Source of the DNA: Sulfurovum sp.
GTDB lineage: Bacteria > Campylobacterota > Campylobacteria > Campylobacterales > Sulfurovaceae
Assembly: GCA_015490315.1 (NCBI GenBank)
Contig: WFYB01000035.1
Span: 1 to 7,050 of the forward strand
DNA length: 7,050 nucleotides
Reading direction: 5' to 3'
The notes below the pieces were generated by a model, which did not search any database, was not told where the DNA came from, and saw only the letters and a program-made list of their open reading frames with translations. Positions 1 to 4,617 of the stretch are shown piece after piece (the first letter of the stretch is position 1; each line of letters opens with the position of its first letter). The position numbers were made by a program, and so were the translations under genes.

Positions 1-124
1 CAAGCCGTGCCAGTTTTCTGGAAACGAACCGTGCGAGCCAAAGTGTCGCAGGAAACGCCACCGCTGTCAACGCGAACAAAACAAATACACCGAAATAGGG
101 GTGTTCTGTAAGTACATGAGTCAT
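1..124 (-). CDS. nuoA: NADH-quinone oxidoreductase subunit A (NuoA), N-terminal part, cut by window edge
   Basis: The reverse strand from an ATG at 124 stays open to the edge, giving 41 codons. The protein begins MTHVLTEHPYFGVF, then a hydrophobic stretch (about residues 10-31) and a basic turn, RFVSRKLARL. The PYFGVF start followed by one membrane helix and a basic loop is typical of NuoA, the small three-helix membrane subunit of respiratory complex I near the quinone site. An AAGGG ribosome site (131-135, read on the minus strand) lies 6 nt before the ATG and supports this start. NuoA is normally the first gene of the nuo operon, so the rest of complex I should lie to the left. About two thirds of the protein is missing. 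The assignment rests on a short stretch, but the motif is distinctive; the alternative is another small membrane protein. Confidence 0.8.
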   Translation of the reverse strand, partial: MTHVLTEHPYFGVFVLFALTAVAFPATLWLARFVSRKLARL

Positions 125-187
125 GTTAATCCCTTTGTTTAAGTATCCTCTGTTCCCGCGCCTTGCTGTAGGCGGAGAATGCTCAGA

Positions 188-193
188 ATATTA
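188..193 (-). promoter_or_regulatory. Possible -10 box for nuoA
   Basis: The minus strand reads TAATAT here, in an AT-rich patch about 64 bp before the nuoA start. A TTAACA hexamer further upstream (215-220) resembles a -35 box, but the 21-bp spacer is too long for a standard sigma-70 promoter. Campylobacterota promoters often lack a clear -35. A small 5-bp hairpin (CGCCT 159-163 with AGGCG 170-174) would lie in the leader RNA. This is a weak call. Confidence 0.2.
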
Positions 194-304
194 CCCCTAT
201 ACTATCCCAAACTCTGTTAAAGTAGATTTGTCTCCCTTGGCTTTGTTCAATTAGTTTGTGGTGTGTAACTATGTGAAACAAGCCATTGCCTACTCAAAAT
301 GGGA

Positions 305-310
305 TACAAT
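305..310 (+). promoter_or_regulatory. Possible -10 box for the rhodanese gene
   Basis: TACAAT matches five of six bases of the sigma-70 -10 consensus and would start RNA near 317, giving a leader of about 29 nt before the ATG at 346. No good -35 is seen at the usual distance. An alternative + strand TATACT occurs at 198-203, also without a -35. The rest of the 125-345 spacer holds no convincing gene: its one short open frame (258-458) runs into the rhodanese gene in another frame. Confidence 0.25.
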
Positions 311-345
311 ACGAAAAAAGAAACTGAAATGGAAAAAGGCAAACA

Positions 346-762
346 ATGGCAACAACAGAAAAAAGAAACCGATGGATCGATCTACTCTACTATATCGCTA
401 TGGCTGGACTACTCTTGTGGTATGCCTACTCCAAAGGGTGGATACTTGCCGATTTTGAGTCTGTAGAGCCCAAGCAGGCGATCACTATGCTGCAAAACGA
501 TGACAATGTGACGCTTCTGGATGTACGTACGATCCCGGAGTACAAAGAGGGGCACCTCAGAGATGCCACACTTATCCCTCTGGACAAACTTGAAGAGAAC
601 CTTGCCAAAATCCCCAAAGACAAAAAGATTCTGGTCTACTGCCGAAGCGGCAGCCGAAGTATCGGGGCATCCCGCATCCTCAAACGCCACGGCTACACCC
701 CGGTCAATATCAAAGGCGGGATCATAGGATTGTCCAAAACGGGCGTGGAGATCGTGAAGTAG
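346..762 (+). CDS. Membrane-anchored single-domain rhodanese (sulfurtransferase)
   Basis: The protein has 138 residues. Residues 1-12 are basic (KRNR), residues 13-29 form one membrane helix (LLYYIAMAGLLLWYAY), and residues 40-138 are a rhodanese domain. Family marks are LLDVRTIPEYKEGHL (57-71), the active loop CRSGSRS (99-105) with catalytic Cys99, and the closing NIKGGIIGL. The family moves sulfane sulfur through a cysteine persulfide. The positive residues before the helix suggest N-in topology, placing the catalytic domain in the periplasm (inference). The six-residue loop fits a sulfurtransferase rather than a Cdc25-type phosphatase, which has seven. The ATG is preceded by AAGG (336-339) six bases upstream, and an in-frame TGA at 325 excludes an earlier start. 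It stands alone, divergent from nuoA. In a sulfur-oxidising host it could handle thiosulfate- or polysulfide-derived sulfur, but its substrate cannot be read from the sequence. Confidence 0.9.
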   Translation: MATTEKRNRWIDLLYYIAMAGLLLWYAYSKGWILADFESVEPKQAITMLQNDDNVTLLDVRTIPEYKEGHLRDATLIPLDKLEENLAKIPKDKKILVYCRSGSRSIGASRILKRHGYTPVNIKGGIIGLSKTGVEIVK

Positions 763-846
763 GTCGCTCAGGCGACCCTATCTTGGAGAGGAATTCTTGA
801 AGGGAGGGAGAATCATACTATTTAGATAGGGTCAGCTCAACGACCT
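761..846. repeat. 23-bp imperfect inverted repeat bounding an 86-bp element
   Basis: The arms 761-783 and 824-846 are complementary at 19 of 23 positions. The inner 10 bp match perfectly (GACCCTATCT at 774-783 with AGATAGGGTC at 824-833), and so do the outer 6 bp (AGGTCG with CGACCT). The left arm also folds on itself: GGTCGC 762-767 pairs with GCGACC 772-777 around TCAG. The left arm begins inside the rhodanese stop codon (TAG, 760-762), and the 40-bp centre codes for nothing evident. It could be a small palindromic element inserted at the gene end, or a long 3' hairpin that stops transcription or protects mRNA. No U-run follows it, so a classic terminator is not supported. Confidence 0.6.
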
Positions 847-887
847 CTCCCCTCTTGGAAAGAGAGGGCTAAGGAGCGGGTGAGGTC
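842..887. repeat. REP-like extragenic palindrome (double hairpin)
   Basis: The outer stem pairs GACCTC (842-847) with GAGGTC (882-887). The inner stem pairs CCCTCT (850-855) with AGAGGG (863-868) around a short purine loop. On the minus strand it reads as a CCTCACCC...CCCTCTC...GAGGGGAGAGG pattern, which resembles REP-type palindromes scattered between genes in many bacterial genomes; this comparison is from memory. It sits just past the stop codon (889-891) of the leftward repeat-protein gene and may act as a 3' mRNA stabiliser or bidirectional terminator. Its first five bases overlap the right arm of the neighbouring inverted repeat. Confidence 0.6.
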
Positions 888-888
888 T

Positions 889-2271
889 TTAGAGTGTGAC
901 ACCCAGTGCGTTGAGGGTTTCGTAGGTGATGCCGCCAGTTGCCAGACCGTTGTCTCTCTGGAACTGATCGAGTGCGTTCTGGGTACCGCGTCCGAGTATG
1001 CCGTCAGGCTTGCCCGCACTGTAACCCTTCTCGTTGAGCGCGCTCTGGATCTTGGCGATGACATCCTTGGTCATATTGGTCTGACAGAGGATACGCTCCC
1101 AACCGACATGGGTATCGGCGATCTTCTTGCGTTTTTCGACCATCTTGTACTCTGCTTCGACAGGCACTTTAACTGTTTTGGCAGGGGCGATCATCTTCTT
1201 GACCTTGACCATTTTGGTCTTGGCAGAGATGATCTCCTCTTTGACACTCTCCGGAGTATCGAGTACCACCTTGGTAACCTCTTTGGTTTTTGCCGGGATC
1301 TCTACGAGACAAACCATATTGCCTGTAGGTTTCCAGCCCGGCTCAGGTTTTTGGTCTGCTGGGATCCATACAAATTTCGCAGGCTCTACAAGCACTTTTT
1401 TCTCTATCGTTTCCGTCTTGGCAGGGATCGTAACCACTTCGGTTTTAGGCTCACTAATCATCTTTTTGACCTTGACCGTTTTGGTCTTGGCAGGGATCGT
1501 TTTGACCTCTGTGTGAGCCGGTGTCTTGACCACTTTTTTCTTGATCGTTTTATACTTCGCAGGTACTTTGACCAAACACATGATCTCCCCTGTCGCTCCC
1601 GGGAGTTTGGAAGCAGGGTTTTGACCTTTTTTCCACACTGTCTTTGCCTCTTCGACCAGTACCTTCTCTTCGACAGTCTCATACTCCGGCGGGACATCAA
1701 CTGTTTCGTTACGCTCGGGTGCGACCACTACTGTCTCTTCGACGGTCTCAAATTCGGCAGGGATCACCTTGCTCTCATTGCGCTCTTCCTGTACGACCAC
1801 CTCTTCTGTCACGGTTTTGTATTGTGCCGGGACATAGTACTCTTTGAGGCAGTGGTTGGGCTCTACCACATCGAGGTTGACACCGCTGGCTTTGATCGCA
1901 TCAAGCAGGGTCTTGGAGACAGGCTTGGACTTCTTTTTCAGTCCTGTTTTCCATAGACGCTGAGCAGGTGCCACCTCAACCGTTTCGGTTACTTTCTTAT
2001 ATGTTGCCGGTACAGGCACAAGCTTTTTAGTCTCAGGGACTATGACTACCTCTTCTTCTACCGTTTCATACTTTGCAGGGATGATCTTGATCTCTTCAGT
2101 CGGCTCTTTGACGAGTACCTTTTCCTCTACTGTTTCATACTTTGCAGGCAGGACAACTCTGGCATAGCACTCTCCTGGCTTTGCCTGAGGGGGCGTCAGC
2201 GATGGGGATGCTGCACTGAGCGTAAGTGGGAGTATAAGTCCGGCAAGCAGACGGGAATATGTGATTTTCAT
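889..2271 (-). CDS. Secreted 12-repeat protein with C-terminal peptidoglycan-binding domain
   Basis: The protein has 460 residues from the ATG at 2271. That start is chosen because AAGGAAG lies seven bases upstream and a signal peptide (MKITYSRLLAGLILPLTLSAA, cleavage near 21) follows directly; an in-frame ATG at 2304 would bury the signal. Residues 41-393 hold twelve repeats of about 23 residues, each beginning [VIL]PA[KEQ][YFT] then [KE]TVEEKVLV, in four triplets starting at 41, 147, 236 and 325. Each triplet ends near a Trp (107, 213, 302, 391), and a Cys stands before each triplet and after the last (35, 141, 232, 321, 396). Residues about 399-458 are a PG_binding_1 domain (IQSALNEKGY, DGILGRGT, ALDQFQ, TLNAL), which holds proteins to the cell wall. 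The protein is probably periplasmic, with alternating short beta strands as a spacer or binding surface (inference). No enzyme domain is visible. It follows the ATPase gene by 94 bp, so co-transcription is possible. The function of the repeat region is unknown. Confidence 0.85.
   Translation of the reverse strand: MKITYSRLLAGLILPLTLSAASPSLTPPQAKPGECYARVVLPAKYETVEEKVLVKEPTEEIKIIPAKYETVEEEVVIVPETKKLVPVPATYKKVTETVEVAPAQRLWKTGLKKKSKPVSKTLLDAIKASGVNLDVVEPNHCLKEYYVPAQYKTVTEEVVVQEERNESKVIPAEFETVEETVVVAPERNETVDVPPEYETVEEKVLVEEAKTVWKKGQNPASKLPGATGEIMCLVKVPAKYKTIKKKVVKTPAHTEVKTIPAKTKTVKVKKMISEPKTEVVTIPAKTETIEKKVLVEPAKFVWIPADQKPEPGWKPTGNMVCLVEIPAKTKEVTKVVLDTPESVKEEIISAKTKMVKVKKMIAPAKTVKVPVEAEYKMVEKRKKIADTHVGWERILCQTNMTKDVIAKIQSALNEKGYSAGKPDGILGRGTQNALDQFQRDNGLATGGITYETLNALGVTL
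1093..2151 (-). repeat. Twelve 23-residue coding repeats in four triplets
   Basis: The proline (or its equivalent) of the PA[K/E] motif falls at residues 42, 65, 88; 148, 171, 194; 237, 260, 283; and 326, 349, 372. Spacing within each triplet is exactly 23 residues. Triplet to triplet it is 106, 89 and 89 residues, the first being 17 longer because of an insert around residues 109-138. In the last triplet the proline is lost (ISAKT, VEAEY). The regularity shows growth by internal duplication, first of 23-residue units and then of whole triplets. Confidence 0.9.
1190..1500 (-). repeat. 44-bp direct DNA repeat, period 267 bp, inside the repeat gene
   Basis: Bases 1190-1233 and 1457-1500 match at 39 of 44 positions (shared core TTGACCTTGACC, then TTTTGGTCTTGGCAG). 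The offset of 267 bp equals 89 codons, the protein super-period. They encode KTKTVKVKKMI in triplet 3 and KTKMVKVKKMI in triplet 4. Such DNA identity within an otherwise diverged repeat suggests a more recent copy or gene conversion between the two triplets. Confidence 0.75.
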
Positions 2272-2276
2272 AGATT

Positions 2277-2283
2277 CTTCCTT
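2277..2283 (-). promoter_or_regulatory. Ribosome-binding site fixing the start of the repeat protein
   Basis: AAGGAAG on the minus strand, with the AGGA core 7 nt before the ATG at 2271. Upstream in-frame ATGs at 2286 and 2304 have no comparable site. The rest of the 94-bp spacer to the ATPase gene (2272-2365) shows no convincing hairpin terminator and only weak -10-like words, so read-through from the ATPase gene is plausible. Confidence 0.65.
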
Positions 2284-2365
2284 CATGTAATTTGCTTGCC
2301 ACAATCTTACACGAAGGGTGTTACCTTAGTATTACCTCCGAAGTGATCCGGGGTATAGCAGCAGG

Positions 2366-4099
2366 TTATATCTTGAACCCCATGCTCTTCGCCCCGTCAA
2401 AGCTTGAACCGAGCTCTTTTTCGATCTCTTCGAGAAAATCCTTGAGCGTAAAGAGACTCTCATCACGAACAGCGACTTTGTAGGCGGTGTTTTTGATGAT
2501 CAGGTTGATCTGCCCGCCGGTGAGCTCATACTTCGCAAGCTCTTTGACATCAAAGTGCTCTTCATAGTCCGCTTTTTCAGGCAGCATAAACTGCCAGAGT
2601 CTCAGACGCTGTTTTTTGCCGGGTTTTTTAAACTCGATCTTGTAGTTGAAACGGCGTGAGAACGCTTTGTCGATATTGCCCAGCAGGTTGGTCGTCGCGA
2701 TGAGTATCGCCTCAAAACGTTCGATCTGCTCGAGAAAGATATTTTGCATCTGGTTGTGCATCTTGTCCGCGCTGCTGCCTGTCCCTTCCGTACGCGAACT
2801 GAGGAACTGGTCGGCTTCGTTGAGCAGCAAGATAGGCTCTACTCTTGCCTTTTGGCTAAGCTCTTTGAAATCATCGAAGATCTTGCGCACATTCTTCTCG
2901 CTCTCTCCGACATACATGGAAAGGATTTTGGAGCAGTCAAAGGAGAGGATCGGCTTCTTGAGCGTCTTGGCAAGGCTCATCGCTGTCATCGTCTTGCCTG
3001 TACCTGCCGCACCGTAGAAGATGATACGCGCATCGATCGTCTTGCGCTTATCCTTGATCCCCCAGGCTTTCAGTTTTTTGAAGACCTCTTTGTCGACCTG
3101 CTTGACGACATTGTCCAGGGTCTCACGGGTCTTGGGGTGCAGCACCACATCATCGAGTGTCGTTGTGGGTTTAAGATACTCGAAGATCTCCTGCTCCTTG
3201 ACCAGTGCATCGAGCTTGAGCTTGGTGACTTTCTTTTTCTTCTTGGGGTGGATGATACGCTGCATCACCTCATCGGTCAGATAGAACGAGCGGCTCACCC
3301 CGCCAAACATATTGAGGATCTCTTCATAGTCTATGATCTCTTCGGCAAGCAGCTTGGATCCCTCTTCCAATAGGGCGCGGTTTTTGATCTTCTCATACTC
3401 ATCAAAGCTGATCAGCTCTATGAGTGTATTCATATCACGGAATTGCCCTTCGCCTCCGCTGTACTCCTCCTTGAGCAGTGCGAGGAAGATACGACGCTCC
3501 TTTTCATTCAGATCTTTCTCTTTGAAAAAAAGCTCCACTTCGATCGGTGTCTGCGTGATCTTCACACGCTCTTCGATCCGCTTGGTCAATAGTGTAAGTT
3601 TGTTTTGCAACCGTCCGATACTCAGAGAGCTGTCGGTAAAGCCCTGTTTAAATGTCGCGATCTTATGCAGCAGCGTGACCATATCGAACTGATCCTGCAG
3701 ATACTCAAGATGATCGGTATAGGGCATGACCTCCGGCAGTGTTAGCTCCAACGAGCCCTCTTCAAGCAGTCTGAGCATCGAGATACTCGGTGTCACAGAG
3801 GTACCCAGAAGTTCCAGCTGTGATGTCTCATGCGCTTTTGGCTGCCCGAAACTCATCTGGATCAGCCAGCCCAGATCAAGCAGACGCTTGACAAGACCCA
3901 GCTTTTTGAGATACTCGTACCCCGCGTCTGAGAAGTTGTCCTGAAGCAGCTCAAGGACAGGTACCTCCTCGAGCCCTTTGACATAGCGCTGACAGACATA
4001 CTGCAGCAGCTTCGCTTCGCTCTTGCTGCATTTGAGATGGCTGTAGATAGTGCTTTTACTCACATCCTTCGCATCGATAAAATCAATAAGGTGTTTCAA
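2366..4099 (-). CDS. AAA+ ATPase with long N-terminal helical region
   Basis: The protein has 577 residues. Residues 1 to about 310 are helical and match no motif I recognise; the opening (SKSTIYSHLKCSKSEAKLL) could be a small helix-turn-helix-like fold. A lysine run (286-290) precedes the AAA core at about 315-500. The core has Walker A GAAGTGKT (363-370), a pore-loop-like MYVGES (395-400), Walker B ILLLNEAD (423-430), sensor 1 ATTN (468-471), arginine-finger candidates R482/R483 (SRRF) and a sensor 2-like TGGQ (527-530). Asn427 stands where most AAA proteins have Asp, while catalytic Glu428 is kept, so activity is likely. These ATPases form rings that pull apart or remodel proteins. There is no signal peptide or membrane helix, so it is cytoplasmic. 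The start is TTG with TAGGA six bases upstream; no in-frame ATG is available nearby. It is divergent from the DUF1566/PTS operon and upstream of the repeat-protein gene. Its partner is unknown. Confidence 0.88.
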   Translation of the reverse strand: MKHLIDFIDAKDVSKSTIYSHLKCSKSEAKLLQYVCQRYVKGLEEVPVLELLQDNFSDAGYEYLKKLGLVKRLLDLGWLIQMSFGQPKAHETSQLELLGTSVTPSISMLRLLEEGSLELTLPEVMPYTDHLEYLQDQFDMVTLLHKIATFKQGFTDSSLSIGRLQNKLTLLTKRIEERVKITQTPIEVELFFKEKDLNEKERRIFLALLKEEYSGGEGQFRDMNTLIELISFDEYEKIKNRALLEEGSKLLAEEIIDYEEILNMFGGVSRSFYLTDEVMQRIIHPKKKKKVTKLKLDALVKEQEIFEYLKPTTTLDDVVLHPKTRETLDNVVKQVDKEVFKKLKAWGIKDKRKTIDARIIFYGAAGTGKTMTAMSLAKTLKKPILSFDCSKILSMYVGESEKNVRKIFDDFKELSQKARVEPILLLNEADQFLSSRTEGTGSSADKMHNQMQNIFLEQIERFEAILIATTNLLGNIDKAFSRRFNYKIEFKKPGKKQRLRLWQFMLPEKADYEEHFDVKELAKYELTGGQINLIIKNTAYKVAVRDESLFTLKDFLEEIEKELGSSFDGAKSMGFKI

Positions 4100-4105
4100 T
4101 AAATA

Positions 4106-4110
4106 TCCTA
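4106..4110 (-). promoter_or_regulatory. Ribosome-binding site supporting a TTG start
   Basis: TAGGA on the minus strand ends six bases before TTG (4097-4099). The in-frame codons further upstream offer no ATG, and the predicted RNA start lies only about 15 bases upstream. The TTG is therefore the likely initiator of the ATPase gene. Confidence 0.6.
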
Positions 4111-4121
4111 TTTTTTCTTGG

Positions 4122-4130
4122 AGTATAACA
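4122..4130 (-). promoter_or_regulatory. Extended -10 promoter for the AAA ATPase gene
   Basis: Read on the minus strand, the sequence is TGT then TATACT (4127-4122): a five-of-six -10 box with an upstream TG extension. RNA would start near 4115, leaving a leader of about 15 bases that contains the ribosome site. No good -35 is present, which extended -10 promoters tolerate. It overlaps the weak -35 of the opposite promoter. Confidence 0.5.
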
Positions 4131-4145
4131 AATCTTTGCTATACT
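4122..4145. repeat. 24-bp near-palindrome spanning both divergent promoters
   Basis: AGTATAACAAA (4122-4132) and TTTGCTATACT (4135-4145) are reverse complements at 10 of 11 positions, separated by TC. The symmetry comes largely from two opposed extended -10 boxes, but it also includes the CAAA/TTTG between them, so a symmetric regulator could bind here. Confidence 0.65.
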
Positions 4146-4173
4146 TTAATTAACCAAACTTAATGAACCAAAT
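4146..4173 (+). repeat. Tandem 14-bp direct repeat at the operon transcription start
   Basis: TTAATTAACCAAAC (4146-4159) is followed immediately by TTAATGAACCAAAT (4160-4173), identical at 12 of 14 positions. The first copy directly abuts the plus-strand -10 box and covers the predicted RNA start. Direct repeats in this position often serve as operators for response regulators or repressors; that role is inferred. Confidence 0.6.
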
Positions 4174-4203
4174 CCTAACAGTCAATCATACAAAGGAGTG
4201 ACG

Positions 4204-4614
4204 ATGCGATCTTTGCTTGTTTTCTGTGTGGCAGTTGCCGCACTGTTTGCCGAAACTACGATGGTCAAGGACCCAAAACACGGTCTGCTCTGGGAGGATA
4301 CCCCACATGTCAAAGAGACCAAAGTCAACTACGCCCAGGCGAAAGCCTACTGCAAAGAGCTCGATCTGGGCGGCTTTCATGACTGGCGTGTACCGACACT
4401 GCATGAACTGCTGACGATCGTGGACTACCGACGCTACAAACCGGCACTCAAAAAGCCTCTGGCGTATGTCGAAGATGAGTCGAGCTACTGGACGACCACA
4501 CTCTATATCGGCGACAGCGGCTCACGCTGGGTGGTCAACTTCAAAAACGGTGCGACCAGTGACGCATCGGAAAACTACGACCGTTATGTGCGCTGCGTGA
4601 GGAGACTCAAATAG
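4204..4614 (+). CDS. Secreted DUF1566 (Lcl_C) domain protein
   Basis: The protein has 136 residues from the ATG at 4204, which has AAAGGAG (4192-4198) five bases upstream; a GTG at 4198 lies inside that ribosome site and is less likely. Residues 1-16 are a signal peptide (MRSLLVFCVAVAALFA); the Cys at 8 has no proper lipobox. The mature part matches the DUF1566/Lcl_C pattern: GLLWED (27-32), AKAYCKEL (46-53), LGGFHDWRVPTLHELLTIVD (55-74), SYWTTT (94-99), RWVVNFKNG (108-116) and YVRCVRR (128-134). Cys50 and Cys131 could form a disulfide. The domain has a C-type-lectin/sulfatase-modifying-like fold and occurs in bacterial surface proteins; its role is mostly unknown. It is the first gene of the operon, three bases before the HPr-EI gene. 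That position hints at a link with sugar sensing or binding outside the membrane, but this is only inference. Confidence 0.85.
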   Translation: MRSLLVFCVAVAALFAETTMVKDPKHGLLWEDTPHVKETKVNYAQAKAYCKELDLGGFHDWRVPTLHELLTIVDYRRYKPALKKPLAYVEDESSYWTTTLYIGDSGSRWVVNFKNGATSDASENYDRYVRCVRRLK

Positions 4615-4617
4615 ATC

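Larger units (their letters stand above)
4118..4145 (+). promoter_or_regulatory. Extended -10 promoter for the DUF1566-PTS operon
   Basis: TATACT at 4140-4145 is preceded by TGC, making an extended -10. A weak -35-like TTGGAG lies at 4118-4123 with a 16-bp spacer. RNA would start near 4152, giving a leader of about 52 nt before the ATG at 4204. The -35 region coincides with the -10 of the ATPase promoter, so polymerase could probably not occupy both at once. Confidence 0.5.

Noticed and set aside
258..458. 66-aa plus-strand frame before and across the rhodanese start
   Set aside because: It overlaps the rhodanese in another frame, has no clear ribosome site and codes for a lysine-rich peptide without motifs.
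762..783. Intrinsic terminator after the rhodanese gene
   Set aside because: The GGTCGC/GCGACC hairpin is real but is followed by CTATCTTGG rather than a U-run, so it is recorded as a repeat only.
880..1956. 358-aa plus-strand open frame
   Set aside because: It lies antisense to the repeat protein. Its length follows from the biased, repeated codons of that gene; it has no family motif, and the minus frame has a signal peptide, ribosome site and PG_binding_1 domain.
1093..2151. CRISPR-like or tandem DNA array
   Set aside because: The periodicity is in codons of a single secreted protein; the units are diverged at DNA level and there are no constant repeats with unique spacers.
2272..2304. 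Upstream ATG starts (2304, 2286) for the repeat protein
   Set aside because: They lack a ribosome site and would place extra residues before the signal peptide; the ATG at 2271 has AAGGAAG seven bases upstream.
4198..4203. GTG start for the DUF1566 protein
   Set aside because: This GTG begins at the last base of the AAAGGAG ribosome site; the ATG at 4204 is correctly spaced.
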